Shown: piece after piece, positions 7,048-15,416 of the stretch
How the letters are laid out: each line of letters begins with the position of its first letter
How positions within the stretch are numbered: the stretch's first letter is position 1
Assembly: GCF_004115745.1 (NCBI RefSeq)
Contig: NZ_QXIL01000006.1
Location: 62,001 to 126,000 of the forward strand
Reading direction: 5' to 3'
DNA length: 64,000 nt
Origin: Levilactobacillus suantsaii
GTDB taxonomy: Bacteria > Bacillota > Bacilli > Lactobacillales > Lactobacillaceae
Notes under the pieces: model-generated
The model's database searches: none
The model's input: the letters and a program-made list of their open reading frames with translations, nothing else
What the model was told of the DNA's origin: nothing
Position numbers and translations under genes: made by a program

Positions 7048-9426
7048 ATGCCAATCAAACTTGGGGTGCGCGACTTAGTCGAGTTCACCTTACGAACCGG
7101 CGATCTCGGGACCACCACGAACAGTCAGAATACCGCTTTACTCGGTGCCCAGATTCACCGGCGGCTCCAAAAACAGCGCGGCAACGACTATCAAAAAGAA
7201 TATTATCTGGATCTCCCCCTCACACTGGTCCACCACGACTATCTCCTCCACGGCAGGGCCGACGGGGTCACCCTGCACGACACCACGGCCGAAATCGAAG
7301 AAATCAAAACTTCAGACACCCCGTTTGACCAACTGAGTGCCAATACGTTGACGTTGTACTGGGGGCAAATCAAGCTTTACGCGCACCTGCTCTTTTGCCA
7401 ACTACCCAAGCTCACCGAACTTACCCTGACTTTGACTTACTACCAGACCGACACAGACCAGGTGACTCAGACCACCCAGACCATCGACCCGGAGAGTGCC
7501 AAGGCCTTCTTCCAGCAAGTCATCGATGACTACGTGGCCTGGTTGACCCTCAAGGCCGAATTAAGGGCCCGCCGTGACCCCACGATTCAAAGTTTGACCT
7601 TTCCATACGGGCAGTACCGTCCGGGCCAACGCGAATTAGCCGTAGCCGTTTACAAAACGATTCTCAGTCACCAACGGCTTTTTGCCGAAGCGCCGACCGG
7701 GACGGGCAAGACCATTTCGACCCTGTTTCCCACCATTAAAGCCATCGGCGAAGGCGTCATCCAACGCATCTTTTACCTGACGGCCAAGCAAAGTACCCGA
7801 CGCGTGGCCGAAGAAGCCCTCGACTTAATGGCGACTAAGGGACTCAAGCTCAAGAGCATCACCCTCACGGCCAAGGCCAAGATTCAATTTCCCGAAGAAG
7901 AGAACCTGTTGCCCGAAAACAACCCGTTCATGTTGGGTTACTACGACCGCCTCAAACCGGCGTTACTCGACTTGATTCAACACAACGACCAACTGACTCG
8001 GCCCGTCATCGAACGCTATGCGCGCAAACATACGCTCGATCCGTTTGAATTTCAATTGGACGCTAGTCTCCTTTGCGACGTGGTCATCGGGGACTACAAC
8101 TATCTGTTCGACCCGCAAGTCCACCTTCAGCGGTTCTTCGCCACGGCCGACCCCGAAAACTTCTTTTTGATCGATGAAGCCCATAATTTGGTGGACCGCT
8201 CCCGCGATATGTACTCGGCAGCCATCAGCAGTGCGCCACTCGACGCGCTAATCGACAGCAGTCGTGACGCGACTCAGGCCACTCCTAAGCTACGCCGGCG
8301 CCTGCAAGATCTCCGGGCCACCTTCGATGACGTCAGCGCGCCGCTGCGGGAAAGTCGCCAGACCGACACCACCTTTCTGACGCCGCCGGAAGCCTTCAAC
8401 CACGATCTTAGTCGGCTCATCGAAGCCATCCACGATTGGCTGGCTGACCAAGCCCAAACGCCGTTTACCCAGGCGATTTTGGACTTCTACTTTACGGCCA
8501 TCAGCTACCAACGTATCGGGGAATATTATGACGACACCTACCGGATGCGTTTGACGGTGGACCACACCGGCATCACTTTGAAACAACTCTGCTTGGACCC
8601 CAGTGCCTTTTTGGCTGACAGTCTGGCATTGGGCCATGGCGCCGTGCTTTTTTCCGCCACGCTCTCCCCGCTTGATTACTACCAGACCGTCCTAGGGGGC
8701 GGCCCCAAGAGCCTAGCTTACCGCCTCGAGTCGCCTTTTGATCCGCACCACCAGGGATTGTTCATTACCAATTACATCCAAACGACTTACAAGCAACGCC
8801 AAGCTAACCTGGCCAATATCCTGTTAGCTATCAAAACCATGATCGACAGTCATCAGGGTAACTACCTGATTTTTTTGCCGTCGTACAGTTATCTCCTGAC
8901 GGTTAAACAAGCCTTTAGCCTGGCCTATCCGCAAGTTGCAACGATCGCCCAGGAAGCGCAGATGACCGAAGCGGCACGGCATGATTTCTTAGCGGCCTTT
9001 CAACCGCATCCTAACCAAACCTTAGTTGGCTTTGCGCTCCTGGGAGGCATCTTCGCCGAGGGAATCGACTTGCAAGCTGACCGGCTAAGTGGTGTCGGTA
9101 TCGTTAGCGTGGGGCTTCCTGGAATCAGCCCCGAAAACGACCTGATTCGCGACTATTTCGACCAGCAAGGGCAACCCGGCTTTGCCTTTGCCTACCAATT
9201 GCCTGGGGTGAACAACGTCTTTCAAGCCGCTGGACGCCTGATTCGCGGGGCTAAAGACGTCGGTGTCGTCTTGCTGATGGACCAACGTTTCGCCACCACC
9301 CGTTACACGTCACTTTACCCGCAGCATTGGCAACACTACCAGCGCCTGTTTCGTCCCGAACAATTGCAACCGGCACTCCAACAATTTTGGGCCGGCGTGA
9401 CCAACCCGTTGTCCGGGGAATCCTAA
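7048..9426 (+). CDS. Rad3/DinG-type DNA helicase with N-terminal PD-(D/E)XK-like domain, no Fe-S ligands
   Basis: Superfamily 2 XPD/DinG-like 5'-3' helicase, probably acting in DNA repair. Residues 1-170 look like a PD-(D/E)XK nuclease domain (HGRADGV, EIEEIKTS, GQIKLYAHLL). Helicase motifs follow: Walker A APTGTGKT (about 214-221), DEAH with LIDEAHN (about 374), FSATLSPL, and motif VI QAAGRLIRG (about 725). In relatives with a cluster, three cysteines sit in the ICFPEE-NCDPENCP region; here that region reads KIQFPEEENLLPENNP, and only the fourth (SLLCDVV) remains. The cluster is therefore lost. GGAG is nine bases before the ATG, and the gene is monocistronic. Confidence 0.85.
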   Translation: MPIKLGVRDLVEFTLRTGDLGTTTNSQNTALLGAQIHRRLQKQRGNDYQKEYYLDLPLTLVHHDYLLHGRADGVTLHDTTAEIEEIKTSDTPFDQLSANTLTLYWGQIKLYAHLLFCQLPKLTELTLTLTYYQTDTDQVTQTTQTIDPESAKAFFQQVIDDYVAWLTLKAELRARRDPTIQSLTFPYGQYRPGQRELAVAVYKTILSHQRLFAEAPTGTGKTISTLFPTIKAIGEGVIQRIFYLTAKQSTRRVAEEALDLMATKGLKLKSITLTAKAKIQFPEEENLLPENNPFMLGYYDRLKPALLDLIQHNDQLTRPVIERYARKHTLDPFEFQLDASLLCDVVIGDYNYLFDPQVHLQRFFATADPENFFLIDEAHNLVDRSRDMYSAAISSAPLDALIDSSRDATQATPKLRRRLQDLRATFDDVSAPLRESRQTDTTFLTPPEAFNHDLSRLIEAIHDWLADQAQTPFTQAILDFYFTAISYQRIGEYYDDTYRMRLTVDHTGITLKQLCLDPSAFLADSLALGHGAVLFSATLSPLDYYQTVLGGGPKSLAYRLESPFDPHHQGLFITNYIQTTYKQRQANLANILLAIKTMIDSHQGNYLIFLPSYSYLLTVKQAFSLAYPQVATIAQEAQMTEAARHDFLAAFQPHPNQTLVGFALLGGIFAEGIDLQADRLSGVGIVSVGLPGISPENDLIRDYFDQQGQPGFAFAYQLPGVNNVFQAAGRLIRGAKDVGVVLLMDQRFATTRYTSLYPQHWQHYQRLFRPEQLQPALQQFWAGVTNPLSGES

Positions 9427-9432
9427 GTACAC

Positions 9433-9475
9433 AAAAATTGCGTCCCCACCCAATCGGTGTGGGTACGCAATTTTT
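9433..9475. terminator. Bidirectional terminator
   Basis: AAAAATTGCGT (9433-9443) and ACGCAATTTTT (9465-9475) enclose a further CCCAC/GTGGG stem. It lies between the convergent helicase and lactonase genes. Confidence 0.85.
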
Positions 9476-9501
9476 AATTAATTTCACTTTTAATCAATTA
9501 C

Positions 9502-10542
9502 TTAAGCGGGTAACACGCTGACGCCTTCGGGAACCATAAAGTCCTTTTGGGCCAAGGTCAGTTTCCCAGTCGCGGCATCGCGCTTAAACAACGAAGCGTT
9601 GTCGGAGTTTTGGTGAACTACTAAGACTAAGCTTTCGTCAGCCGTCCAGTTGAAGTCGCGGGGGAAGTCCCCTTCCGTGGCGATGCGTTGAATCTCGGTC
9701 AACGTCCCATCGTCGGCCGTCTGCAAGACCGTGATCGAGTTATTGCCCCGGTTGGAAACGTAGACGAAACGACCATCACCACTTAACCGAATGGCGGCTG
9801 AACCGTTGTGGGCGGTCCAGTCATCAGGAATCACATGGGTGATCTGCTTAACGGCTAATTGACCCGCCTTTTCGTCGTAGGTCAACGTGGCCACGTTACT
9901 GCTCAGTTCGCCCACCAGATAAGCCACGCCCTTGGTAGCATCGAAAACGATGTGCCGCGGACCAAAGCCAGCCGGCAAGTCGAGGTGACTTACAGCTGAT
10001 AGCTTCCCGGCATCCGAGACATCATAGAGGTAGACCCGGTCCGTCCCCAAGTCACACACAACTAAGCGCTTATCCGGCGTCAAGTCGGCGTAGTGCGGGT
10101 GCGGCCCATCGGCCTGCTCTGGCGCAGGACCCACGGGATCCGTATCGGTCACTTCGTCAGCCACGGTCAAAGCCCCATCCTCGGCAATCTTGTAGACCGT
10201 CACTTCAGCAGTGTGGTAGTTGGCCGTATAGACCAATTGCCGATCCTCATCGACAGACACGTAAGCCGGTGACGACCCCGGTGTTAAGACTTGTTGAATC
10301 GCCCGCGGCTTCTTATCCGTCATGTCATAGATGATCAAACCACCCTGGGTCTGACCATCGCTTTCCTTTTTGTTGATGACGTACAGGCGGTGGGCCTTCG
10401 ACTTCGCAATGTAAGTTGGGCTGCCGGCAGATGCCAACCATTCGCACTTCGTCACTTCAGCCGCGTCTGAATCGACGCTGACCTGATAAATTCCACGACT
10501 AATGCGTTTGGTATAAGTCCCAATGTAAAACTCTTCAGTCAT
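9502..10542 (-). CDS. pgl: 6-phosphogluconolactonase, beta-propeller (YbhE/YkgB) type
   Basis: Hydrolyses 6-phosphogluconolactone in the oxidative pentose phosphate/phosphoketolase route, central to heterofermentative lactobacilli. The 346-residue protein is of normal length and shows seven-bladed lactonase features: FYIGTYTKRISRGIY at the start, ASAGSPTYIA, GSSPAYVSVD, GPHPHYADLTPDK, GPRHIVFD, SNRGNNSITV and EGDFPRDFNW. Monocistronic, facing the helicase. An extended -10 (TGCTATACT on the minus strand, TATACT at 10579-10584) is upstream. Confidence 0.93.
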   Translation of the reverse strand: MTEEFYIGTYTKRISRGIYQVSVDSDAAEVTKCEWLASAGSPTYIAKSKAHRLYVINKKESDGQTQGGLIIYDMTDKKPRAIQQVLTPGSSPAYVSVDEDRQLVYTANYHTAEVTVYKIAEDGALTVADEVTDTDPVGPAPEQADGPHPHYADLTPDKRLVVCDLGTDRVYLYDVSDAGKLSAVSHLDLPAGFGPRHIVFDATKGVAYLVGELSSNVATLTYDEKAGQLAVKQITHVIPDDWTAHNGSAAIRLSGDGRFVYVSNRGNNSITVLQTADDGTLTEIQRIATEGDFPRDFNWTADESLVLVVHQNSDNASLFKRDAATGKLTLAQKDFMVPEGVSVLPA

Positions 10543-10578
10543 ACTGTTACCCCTTTCAACTTATCTGTATCCTCTTTA

Positions 10579-10584
10579 AGTATA
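10579..10584 (-). promoter_or_regulatory. Probable -10 element of pgl
   Basis: TATACT preceded by TGC (extended -10), about 37 bases upstream of the pgl start. The -35 is not clear. Confidence 0.4.
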
Positions 10585-10745
10585 GCACAGCTCCTAAACG
10601 AACCTGCTAGAGGGGCCCTTTTCGTCGCCAAAGTCCTGACTGGTACTTCCTGCATAGAACCGGTAAAATAGACTTAACTTACTGGTTGACCGGGGCAATC
10701 TCCTCGATAGCTTACCAGTCTTATCGCAGAAAGGACTCCTGTACT

Positions 10746-11192
10746 ATGTCTAGTTTTGAAGGCTACCATCCCTTAATGACGCCCACGTTTCGGTTTGATT
10801 GGCTGACTCAATTTCGTCTGAAACACGTGGCGACCTTGACCCATCAAGGCTTAGCCGAAACTGCCGATTGGTTGAATACCGTCATGCGCCAAACCATGAG
10901 CCGTCAGGCCTTGACCTGGGGCATCGAGCGCCGCGCTACCCGCAAACTGGTGGGCTGGGGCGGCTTTCAAGCTATCGATTTACCCGGCCACCGCGGCGAC
11001 GTTTATCTGACCGCCCCTCAGTTACCCAGCAGTGAACAACAAGAAATCTTGACCCGGTTGGTGAAATTCGCCCAATCCGAATTGGAATTCACCACCTTAA
11101 CGTTGCTCGACGATCACGACCTCGATACCACGGTCTTGACGACGTTAGGCTTCACCCCTCGTCAGAACCACCAGTGGCGCTTAAAACTTTAA
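10746..11192 (+). CDS. GNAT-like acetyltransferase, 148 residues
   Basis: Start taken at 10746 (MSSFEGYHPLM), with AAAGGA a suitable distance upstream; an in-frame extension of 20 residues has no ribosome binding site. The fold pattern is that of RimJ/RimL-type N-acetyltransferases: WLTQFRLKHVATLTHQG at the N-terminus, the GIERRATRKLVGWGGFQAID strand pair, then TTLTLLDDHDLDTTVLTTLGFTPR near the C-terminus. The usual acetyl-CoA loop (Q/R-x-x-G-x-G/A) is not obvious, so the enzyme may be degenerate or divergent. Substrate unknown. Confidence 0.6.
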   Translation: MSSFEGYHPLMTPTFRFDWLTQFRLKHVATLTHQGLAETADWLNTVMRQTMSRQALTWGIERRATRKLVGWGGFQAIDLPGHRGDVYLTAPQLPSSEQQEILTRLVKFAQSELEFTTLTLLDDHDLDTTVLTTLGFTPRQNHQWRLKL

Positions 11193-11205
11193 TTCTATGA
11201 CGACC

Positions 11206-11252
11206 TAAAAAGAGCTCATCAGCCAGTTGAACACTGGTTGATGAGCTCTTTA
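11206..11252. terminator. Bidirectional terminator
   Basis: AAAGAGCTCATCA (11209-11221) pairs with TGATGAGCTCTTT (11239-11251), with an inner CCAGT/ACTGG stem. It lies between convergent genes. Confidence 0.85.
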
Positions 11253-11307
11253 GTTTGGTTTCAAAGTGAATTAAGTTAGTTTGCTGATTTAACTTTCCTG
11301 ATGAAAC

Positions 11308-12909
11308 TTACGAGACCCGTTCATTTAAGTCGACCGCTAAGTCCATGGAATCACTCCGGTAAGCATCGTGTAACCCCAATGCGTAACAAACCAAACTTCC
11401 GGCGGCAACCGCCACGAAATCCAGTGGATAAGGGATCCAACCCAAACCACTAAATTCATGACTTCCCATGAGAGACATTAGGGTCAGCCAAATCATTTCG
11501 AATAACAGCCAACGGCTTCCCCGGAGACTGTTACGAATCTTCCGCCACCCCGCAGGCTCACGGACTTCATAGTAAACGTAGAAGACCAAGCCCAGGGCAA
11601 TGACCCCGAAGACCTCTACGGTCGTCGGCCATTTGGCCCAGTAAATTGCCAGACTAGCCAACGCGTAGGATAACGGCGCCCACAATTTGGCGTGTGGCAT
11701 CCGGTAAGGCCGAACGAAATCCGGTGCCTGATGCCGCAAACTAATGACCGTGATAGGACCAGTCAGATATGCAATCAACGTTGCCGTTGAAATGACATCG
11801 GACAACGCACTCCAGTTCCGGAAACAAGCTACCAATAAGACCCCGAGGACCATATCAGCCACCATGGCCCGCCGAGGAGTCTGGTACATCCGGTTGAATT
11901 CACCCAACCGGGTCGGCATATGCTTGTCGGCCCCCATTGCGGCTAAGGCCCGACTGGCCGTGGCAACGAATGAGACCCCGGTCCCGAATGGCGACACGAA
12001 CGCATCCAAGTAGAGCAACGTGGATAGCCACCCCAGGTTCAGCAAAATCGCGATATCCGCGAACGGTGACTGGAAGTTAACCCCAGACCAGCCGTGAATC
12101 AATGAGTGCGCTGGAACGGTCCCGATAAAGACGATTTGGAGCAACGTGTAAATGACCGTACTAATAGCAAAAGCAATGATAATTCCCCAGAAAATATTCT
12201 TTTCGGGGTGGTCAATTTCGTTCCCCATGTTAATGGTCGTCTGGAACGCGTTGTACGAGAAGATAATCCCGGCAGCGGTCGTGGCCGCGAAGATTGGCGC
12301 GGTCCCACTCGGCATGAAGCATCCCTGAGCCATAAAGTTCGACGAATCAAAACCGGTCAAAAACAGAACGATGATCGTCAACGTCGGAATCCCTAATTTG
12401 AAAATCGAAATAAAACTCGTGAACCGGGTCATCAACTTAACCGACCAGAAGTTCAGTAGCGTAAACGCCAAAATAAACAAGAACACGATAAATAATCCCA
12501 AGTTCGTGATATTGCCACCACTTAGGAAGCCCCGGGTCCAGTTGGCCCAGGACCATGGCCACGAGCTCATGTATTGAACCGCGGCAACAGCTTCAATGGG
12601 AATGATCGTTAACAGTGACAACCAGTTCGCCCAAGCCGCCACGAACCCTAACAGGGGCCCGTGGGAAAAGGCAGCGTACTGGCTCATCCCCCCACTGGAC
12701 GGAAACATGGTTCCTAATTCAATGTAGTTCAAAGCAATCAAGCCAATCACAACGGCCCCGATCACCCAAGATAGAACCGCAGCTGGCCCGGCAATTTGGG
12801 CGGCCATTCCGGCACCAAACAGCCAACCAGAGCCAATAATGGCACTAAGTGTTAGCATGACTAATGAAAATAGACTCATTTTACGTTGTTTCAAGCCAAA
12901 ATTCCTCAC
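11308..12909 (-). CDS. APC-superfamily amino acid permease
   Basis: Membrane amino acid transporter of 533 residues, about 12-14 hydrophobic segments. The N-terminal hallmark is LTLSAIIGSGWLFGAG, followed by FPSSGGMSQYAAFSHG and SYNAFQTTINMGNEIDHPEKN. The IGSGWLFGA motif and the length resemble YveA-type aspartate/proton symporters, but substrate cannot be fixed from sequence alone. The C-terminal half has extra hydrophobic segments. Start at 12909 (MRNFGLKQRKM). Monocistronic; the next gene upstream on the same strand starts a separate unit. Confidence 0.85.
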   Translation of the reverse strand: MRNFGLKQRKMSLFSLVMLTLSAIIGSGWLFGAGMAAQIAGPAAVLSWVIGAVVIGLIALNYIELGTMFPSSGGMSQYAAFSHGPLLGFVAAWANWLSLLTIIPIEAVAAVQYMSSWPWSWANWTRGFLSGGNITNLGLFIVFLFILAFTLLNFWSVKLMTRFTSFISIFKLGIPTLTIIVLFLTGFDSSNFMAQGCFMPSGTAPIFAATTAAGIIFSYNAFQTTINMGNEIDHPEKNIFWGIIIAFAISTVIYTLLQIVFIGTVPAHSLIHGWSGVNFQSPFADIAILLNLGWLSTLLYLDAFVSPFGTGVSFVATASRALAAMGADKHMPTRLGEFNRMYQTPRRAMVADMVLGVLLVACFRNWSALSDVISTATLIAYLTGPITVISLRHQAPDFVRPYRMPHAKLWAPLSYALASLAIYWAKWPTTVEVFGVIALGLVFYVYYEVREPAGWRKIRNSLRGSRWLLFEMIWLTLMSLMGSHEFSGLGWIPYPLDFVAVAAGSLVCYALGLHDAYRSDSMDLAVDLNERVS

Positions 12910-12977
12910 CTTCGTCAGATTAGTGCCATTTTACTCCTGTCAGCGAGTAATGCAATGATAAGGCCCTCATAATCCTC

Positions 12978-13685
12978 TCAGAAGAGCTGGCCAACGTAGT
13001 AGTGAATGAACATGGTGATGATGCCGACGACGATGTTGCGGATGATGGCCGTTTTGACCAGACCATGCCCTAATTTTGCACTCAAATAACCGGTCAATGC
13101 AACCGATAGAATCACCGCAGTGATGGTCCCCGGCCATTGCCAAGCCACCGGCAAAAACGTCATGGCAACCAATGGGAAGACCCCACCGGCCGAAGCAGAA
13201 AATAAGGACGAAAATGCAGCGTTCCATGGGTTCATATAGTGCCCTAATTTAATGTCATAACGAATTCCCACTAAAGTTTCCAGCGCATTTTTACTCATCA
13301 GATCTTTAGCGATTGCTAATGCGGTCGCGGACGAGACGCCGCGTTGCTCGTAGAATTTCTGCACTAGCGCTTGTTCACCGGCATAGTCTTTTTTTAATAA
13401 TTTCGCTTCTTCGGCCACGGCCGCCTGCTCCGTGTCCTTTTGGGTGCTCACGGACGCGTACTCCCCCGACGCCATCGAGAAAGCGCAGGCAATCAAATCC
13501 GACAATCCCGCGATAAAGATGGTGAACTGATTGGTCGTGGCAGCTGCCACACTGAACAGGACCCCGACGACGGTCAGGATTCCGTCATTGGACCCCAGGA
13601 CACCAGCCCGTAAGGTATTCAGTTTTTCTTCCATCGTCTGGTGTTCTTTTTGTTTTTTTACTTGCACTGAATCATTTGCTACCAT
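12978..13685 (-). CDS. VIT-family metal (Fe/Mn) transporter, second copy
   Basis: The 235-residue CCC1/VIT1-type membrane protein shows LRAGVLGSNDGILTVVGVLFSVAAATT and FSMASGEYASVSTQKDTE, both family signatures, and about five hydrophobic segments. The family moves Fe2+ or Mn2+ out of the cytoplasm. The N-terminal 17 residues are polar (VANDSVQVKKQKEHQT). It lies 15 bp downstream of a paralogue, so the two are one operon, presumably under the PerR gene next door. Confidence 0.88.
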   Translation of the reverse strand: MVANDSVQVKKQKEHQTMEEKLNTLRAGVLGSNDGILTVVGVLFSVAAATTNQFTIFIAGLSDLIACAFSMASGEYASVSTQKDTEQAAVAEEAKLLKKDYAGEQALVQKFYEQRGVSSATALAIAKDLMSKNALETLVGIRYDIKLGHYMNPWNAAFSSLFSASAGGVFPLVAMTFLPVAWQWPGTITAVILSVALTGYLSAKLGHGLVKTAIIRNIVVGIITMFIHYYVGQLF

Positions 13686-13700
13686 TATTTAACGCCCCTT

Positions 13701-14387
13701 TTATGCAAATAAGTGACCGATACCGTAAGTCACTAACATGGTCAAGACTCCGGCGACCACGTTACGAATCGTACCGTTGCGGCGATTGGCGTTGCCAAGC
13801 ACCGCCGCTAAGTACCCGGTGATCGACAACGCGATGATCACCGCGATGAACGTACCGATAATCCGGAGATTCTTGGGCAATAACCCGATGGAAACCAGCG
13901 GCAAGATTGACCCAGTTGGAAACGAGATCATTGAAGCGATGGCCGCGGAAAATGGATTGGTGTACTCCCCGACATTGAACCCGAAGCGTTCCCGCACCGT
14001 AGTCTTCAACGGGTCTTTGGTCATCATCTCGTGGGTCGCTTGTTCCGCTAGTTCGGGCTTAATGCCACTCGCCACGTACTTGTTCTTAACGAACGCGAAC
14101 TCATCGGTGTACTGGTCATCCAGCGCCACCGTCTGCGTTTCGATGGCTTTACGTTGGGCGTCCTTTTGCGTATTCACCGACACGTATTCCCCCATGGCCA
14201 TCGAGACGGTCCCGGCAATCATACCGGCAATCCCGGAAATGAAAATGGCAAAGCTACTAGTTGCCGCTCCAGCCACCCCCAAGACAATCCCGGCGACGGA
14301 TAAAATGCCATCATTAGCCCCCATGACACTAGCCCGTAAGACGTTGACCCGTTGGGCTAACGTAGCTGGCTTCTTCTTTCCTTTCAT
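13701..14387 (-). CDS. VIT-family metal (Fe/Mn) transporter, first copy
   Basis: Paralogue of the following gene with the same landmarks: LRASVMGANDGILSVAGIVLGVAG and VSMAMGEYVSVNTQKDAQ, 228 residues. The conserved Asp/Glu residues of the metal path (NDG, GEY) are kept in both copies. A Per-box-like site lies about 95 bases upstream, and perR is transcribed divergently, so peroxide- or iron-responsive control is likely. Two copies may form homo- or hetero-dimers or differ in metal preference; that is inference. Confidence 0.88.
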   Translation of the reverse strand: MKGKKKPATLAQRVNVLRASVMGANDGILSVAGIVLGVAGAATSSFAIFISGIAGMIAGTVSMAMGEYVSVNTQKDAQRKAIETQTVALDDQYTDEFAFVKNKYVASGIKPELAEQATHEMMTKDPLKTTVRERFGFNVGEYTNPFSAAIASMISFPTGSILPLVSIGLLPKNLRIIGTFIAVIIALSITGYLAAVLGNANRRNGTIRNVVAGVLTMLVTYGIGHLFA

Positions 14388-14481
14388 TACTGCCTACCCC
14401 CTACAATTCTTTTAGACACAGTACTTTCATCATAACACGAGTCCAATTTAAAAGTTTGGTGCCCTTAAAATTTTATTTATA

Positions 14482-14496
14482 TTAGAATTATTATTA
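14482..14496. promoter_or_regulatory. Per-box-like operator between VIT genes and perR
   Basis: TTAGAATTATTATTA matches the PerR consensus TTATAATNATTATAA at 12 of 14 defined positions. It lies about 95 bases from the first VIT gene and 165 bases from perR, which are divergent. Confidence 0.55.
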
Positions 14497-14567
14497 CCTA
14501 GCAACGGTTCTATTTTACCATGAATTCCCTGAAAGTAAATCGCTCCCGCTCAAGAATTTAAATTAAG

Positions 14568-14582
14568 TACGAATTATTCTAA
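14568..14582. promoter_or_regulatory. Weaker Per-box-like sequence
   Basis: TACGAATTATTCTAA matches the PerR consensus at 10 of 14 positions and is about 80 bases upstream of perR. It could be an autoregulatory site, but the match is marginal. Confidence 0.25.
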
Positions 14583-14661
14583 ATTGAGCAGAAGACTGGA
14601 AGTCTTGCTAAAATGTGGTTTAATAGAGTCAGACAAGACTAATTATAAGGAGGAAATCACA

Positions 14662-15174
14662 ATGGCCCAACCCAATGAATTGCTCGCTCAGGCGTTAAAA
14701 ACCTTGAAGGAGCACCATATTCGGGTCACCCCGCAACGTCGTACCATCTTGACGTATCTGGTGACCCACCACAATCACCCCGCAGTCGACACGATTTACA
14801 CGGCTTTGACCGCTGAACAACCGAACCTCAGCATGGCCACCATCTACAACACCTTAAACCTCTTGGTCGATCTGGGAATTGTGATTGAGCTGCCAAACGA
14901 TGCCGGCGGGGTGCGCTACGATTTTTACGGCCAACCCCACTATCATGTTATCTGCGAAAATTGTGGCAAAATCACCGACGTCTTCACCTCGGACTTTGGT
15001 CAATTGGAACAGCAACTCAACCGCGAAGCCAGTGAAAAGACCGGTTACCTGGTCACCAGCAACCACGTGGAAGTCTACGGTTTATGCCCTGAATGTCAAC
15101 AGAAGTTGCATATCGATCCCACTCGTCAGGAGTGGACGCAAGGTGACCGTTTAAAGATGGTCGACCCCCAATAA
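14662..15174 (+). CDS. perR: Peroxide-responsive Fur-family repressor PerR
   Basis: Start at 14662 (MAQPNELL), with AAGGAGG in front; an in-frame extension to 14584 has none. The 170-residue protein has a winged helix (RVTPQRRTILTYL, SMATIYNTLNLLVDLGIV). The regulatory metal ligands of PerR are all present: His of HPAVDTIY, Asp of VRYDFYG, His pair of HYH, Asp of GKITDV. The two zinc CxxC pairs are CENC and CPEC. An Asp in RYDF is the PerR feature (Fur-type relatives differ). It likely represses itself and the divergent metal transporters. Confidence 0.9.
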   Translation: MAQPNELLAQALKTLKEHHIRVTPQRRTILTYLVTHHNHPAVDTIYTALTAEQPNLSMATIYNTLNLLVDLGIVIELPNDAGGVRYDFYGQPHYHVICENCGKITDVFTSDFGQLEQQLNREASEKTGYLVTSNHVEVYGLCPECQQKLHIDPTRQEWTQGDRLKMVDPQ

Positions 15175-15192
15175 AACCGCAACTTAGGAATT

Positions 15193-15209
15193 ATTACATT
15201 TAGGTTACA
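15193..15209 (-). promoter_or_regulatory. WalR-type box
   Basis: On the minus strand TGTAAC-N5-TGTAAT fits the WalR (YycF) direct-repeat consensus TGTWAH-N5-TGTWAH exactly. It lies about 210 bases upstream of a cell-wall amidase, the typical WalR target class, but in the opposite orientation to the gene. Confidence 0.35.
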
Positions 15210-15416
15210 GTCGTCGTGGAGTTTTAATCTATTTGCAAACACCCAAAACAAAGCCCGTTATTAGTGATATTAACCATGTAATATTGGCGTCAATCCCCGT
15301 CATAGCAGTTGTCGTAGACTCCTTTTCCGGATATAGTAAGGGATGAAGTGTAAAATGACGACGCAATTGTACGGACGATTGCCAACAATAGGTTACAGAT
15401 TTGAGGGATGATTCGG

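Noticed and set aside
13738-14415. 225-residue plus-strand ORF over the VIT gene
   Set aside because: Mirror of a strong membrane-protein gene on the minus strand; stops are rare in this frame because of codon bias of the real gene.
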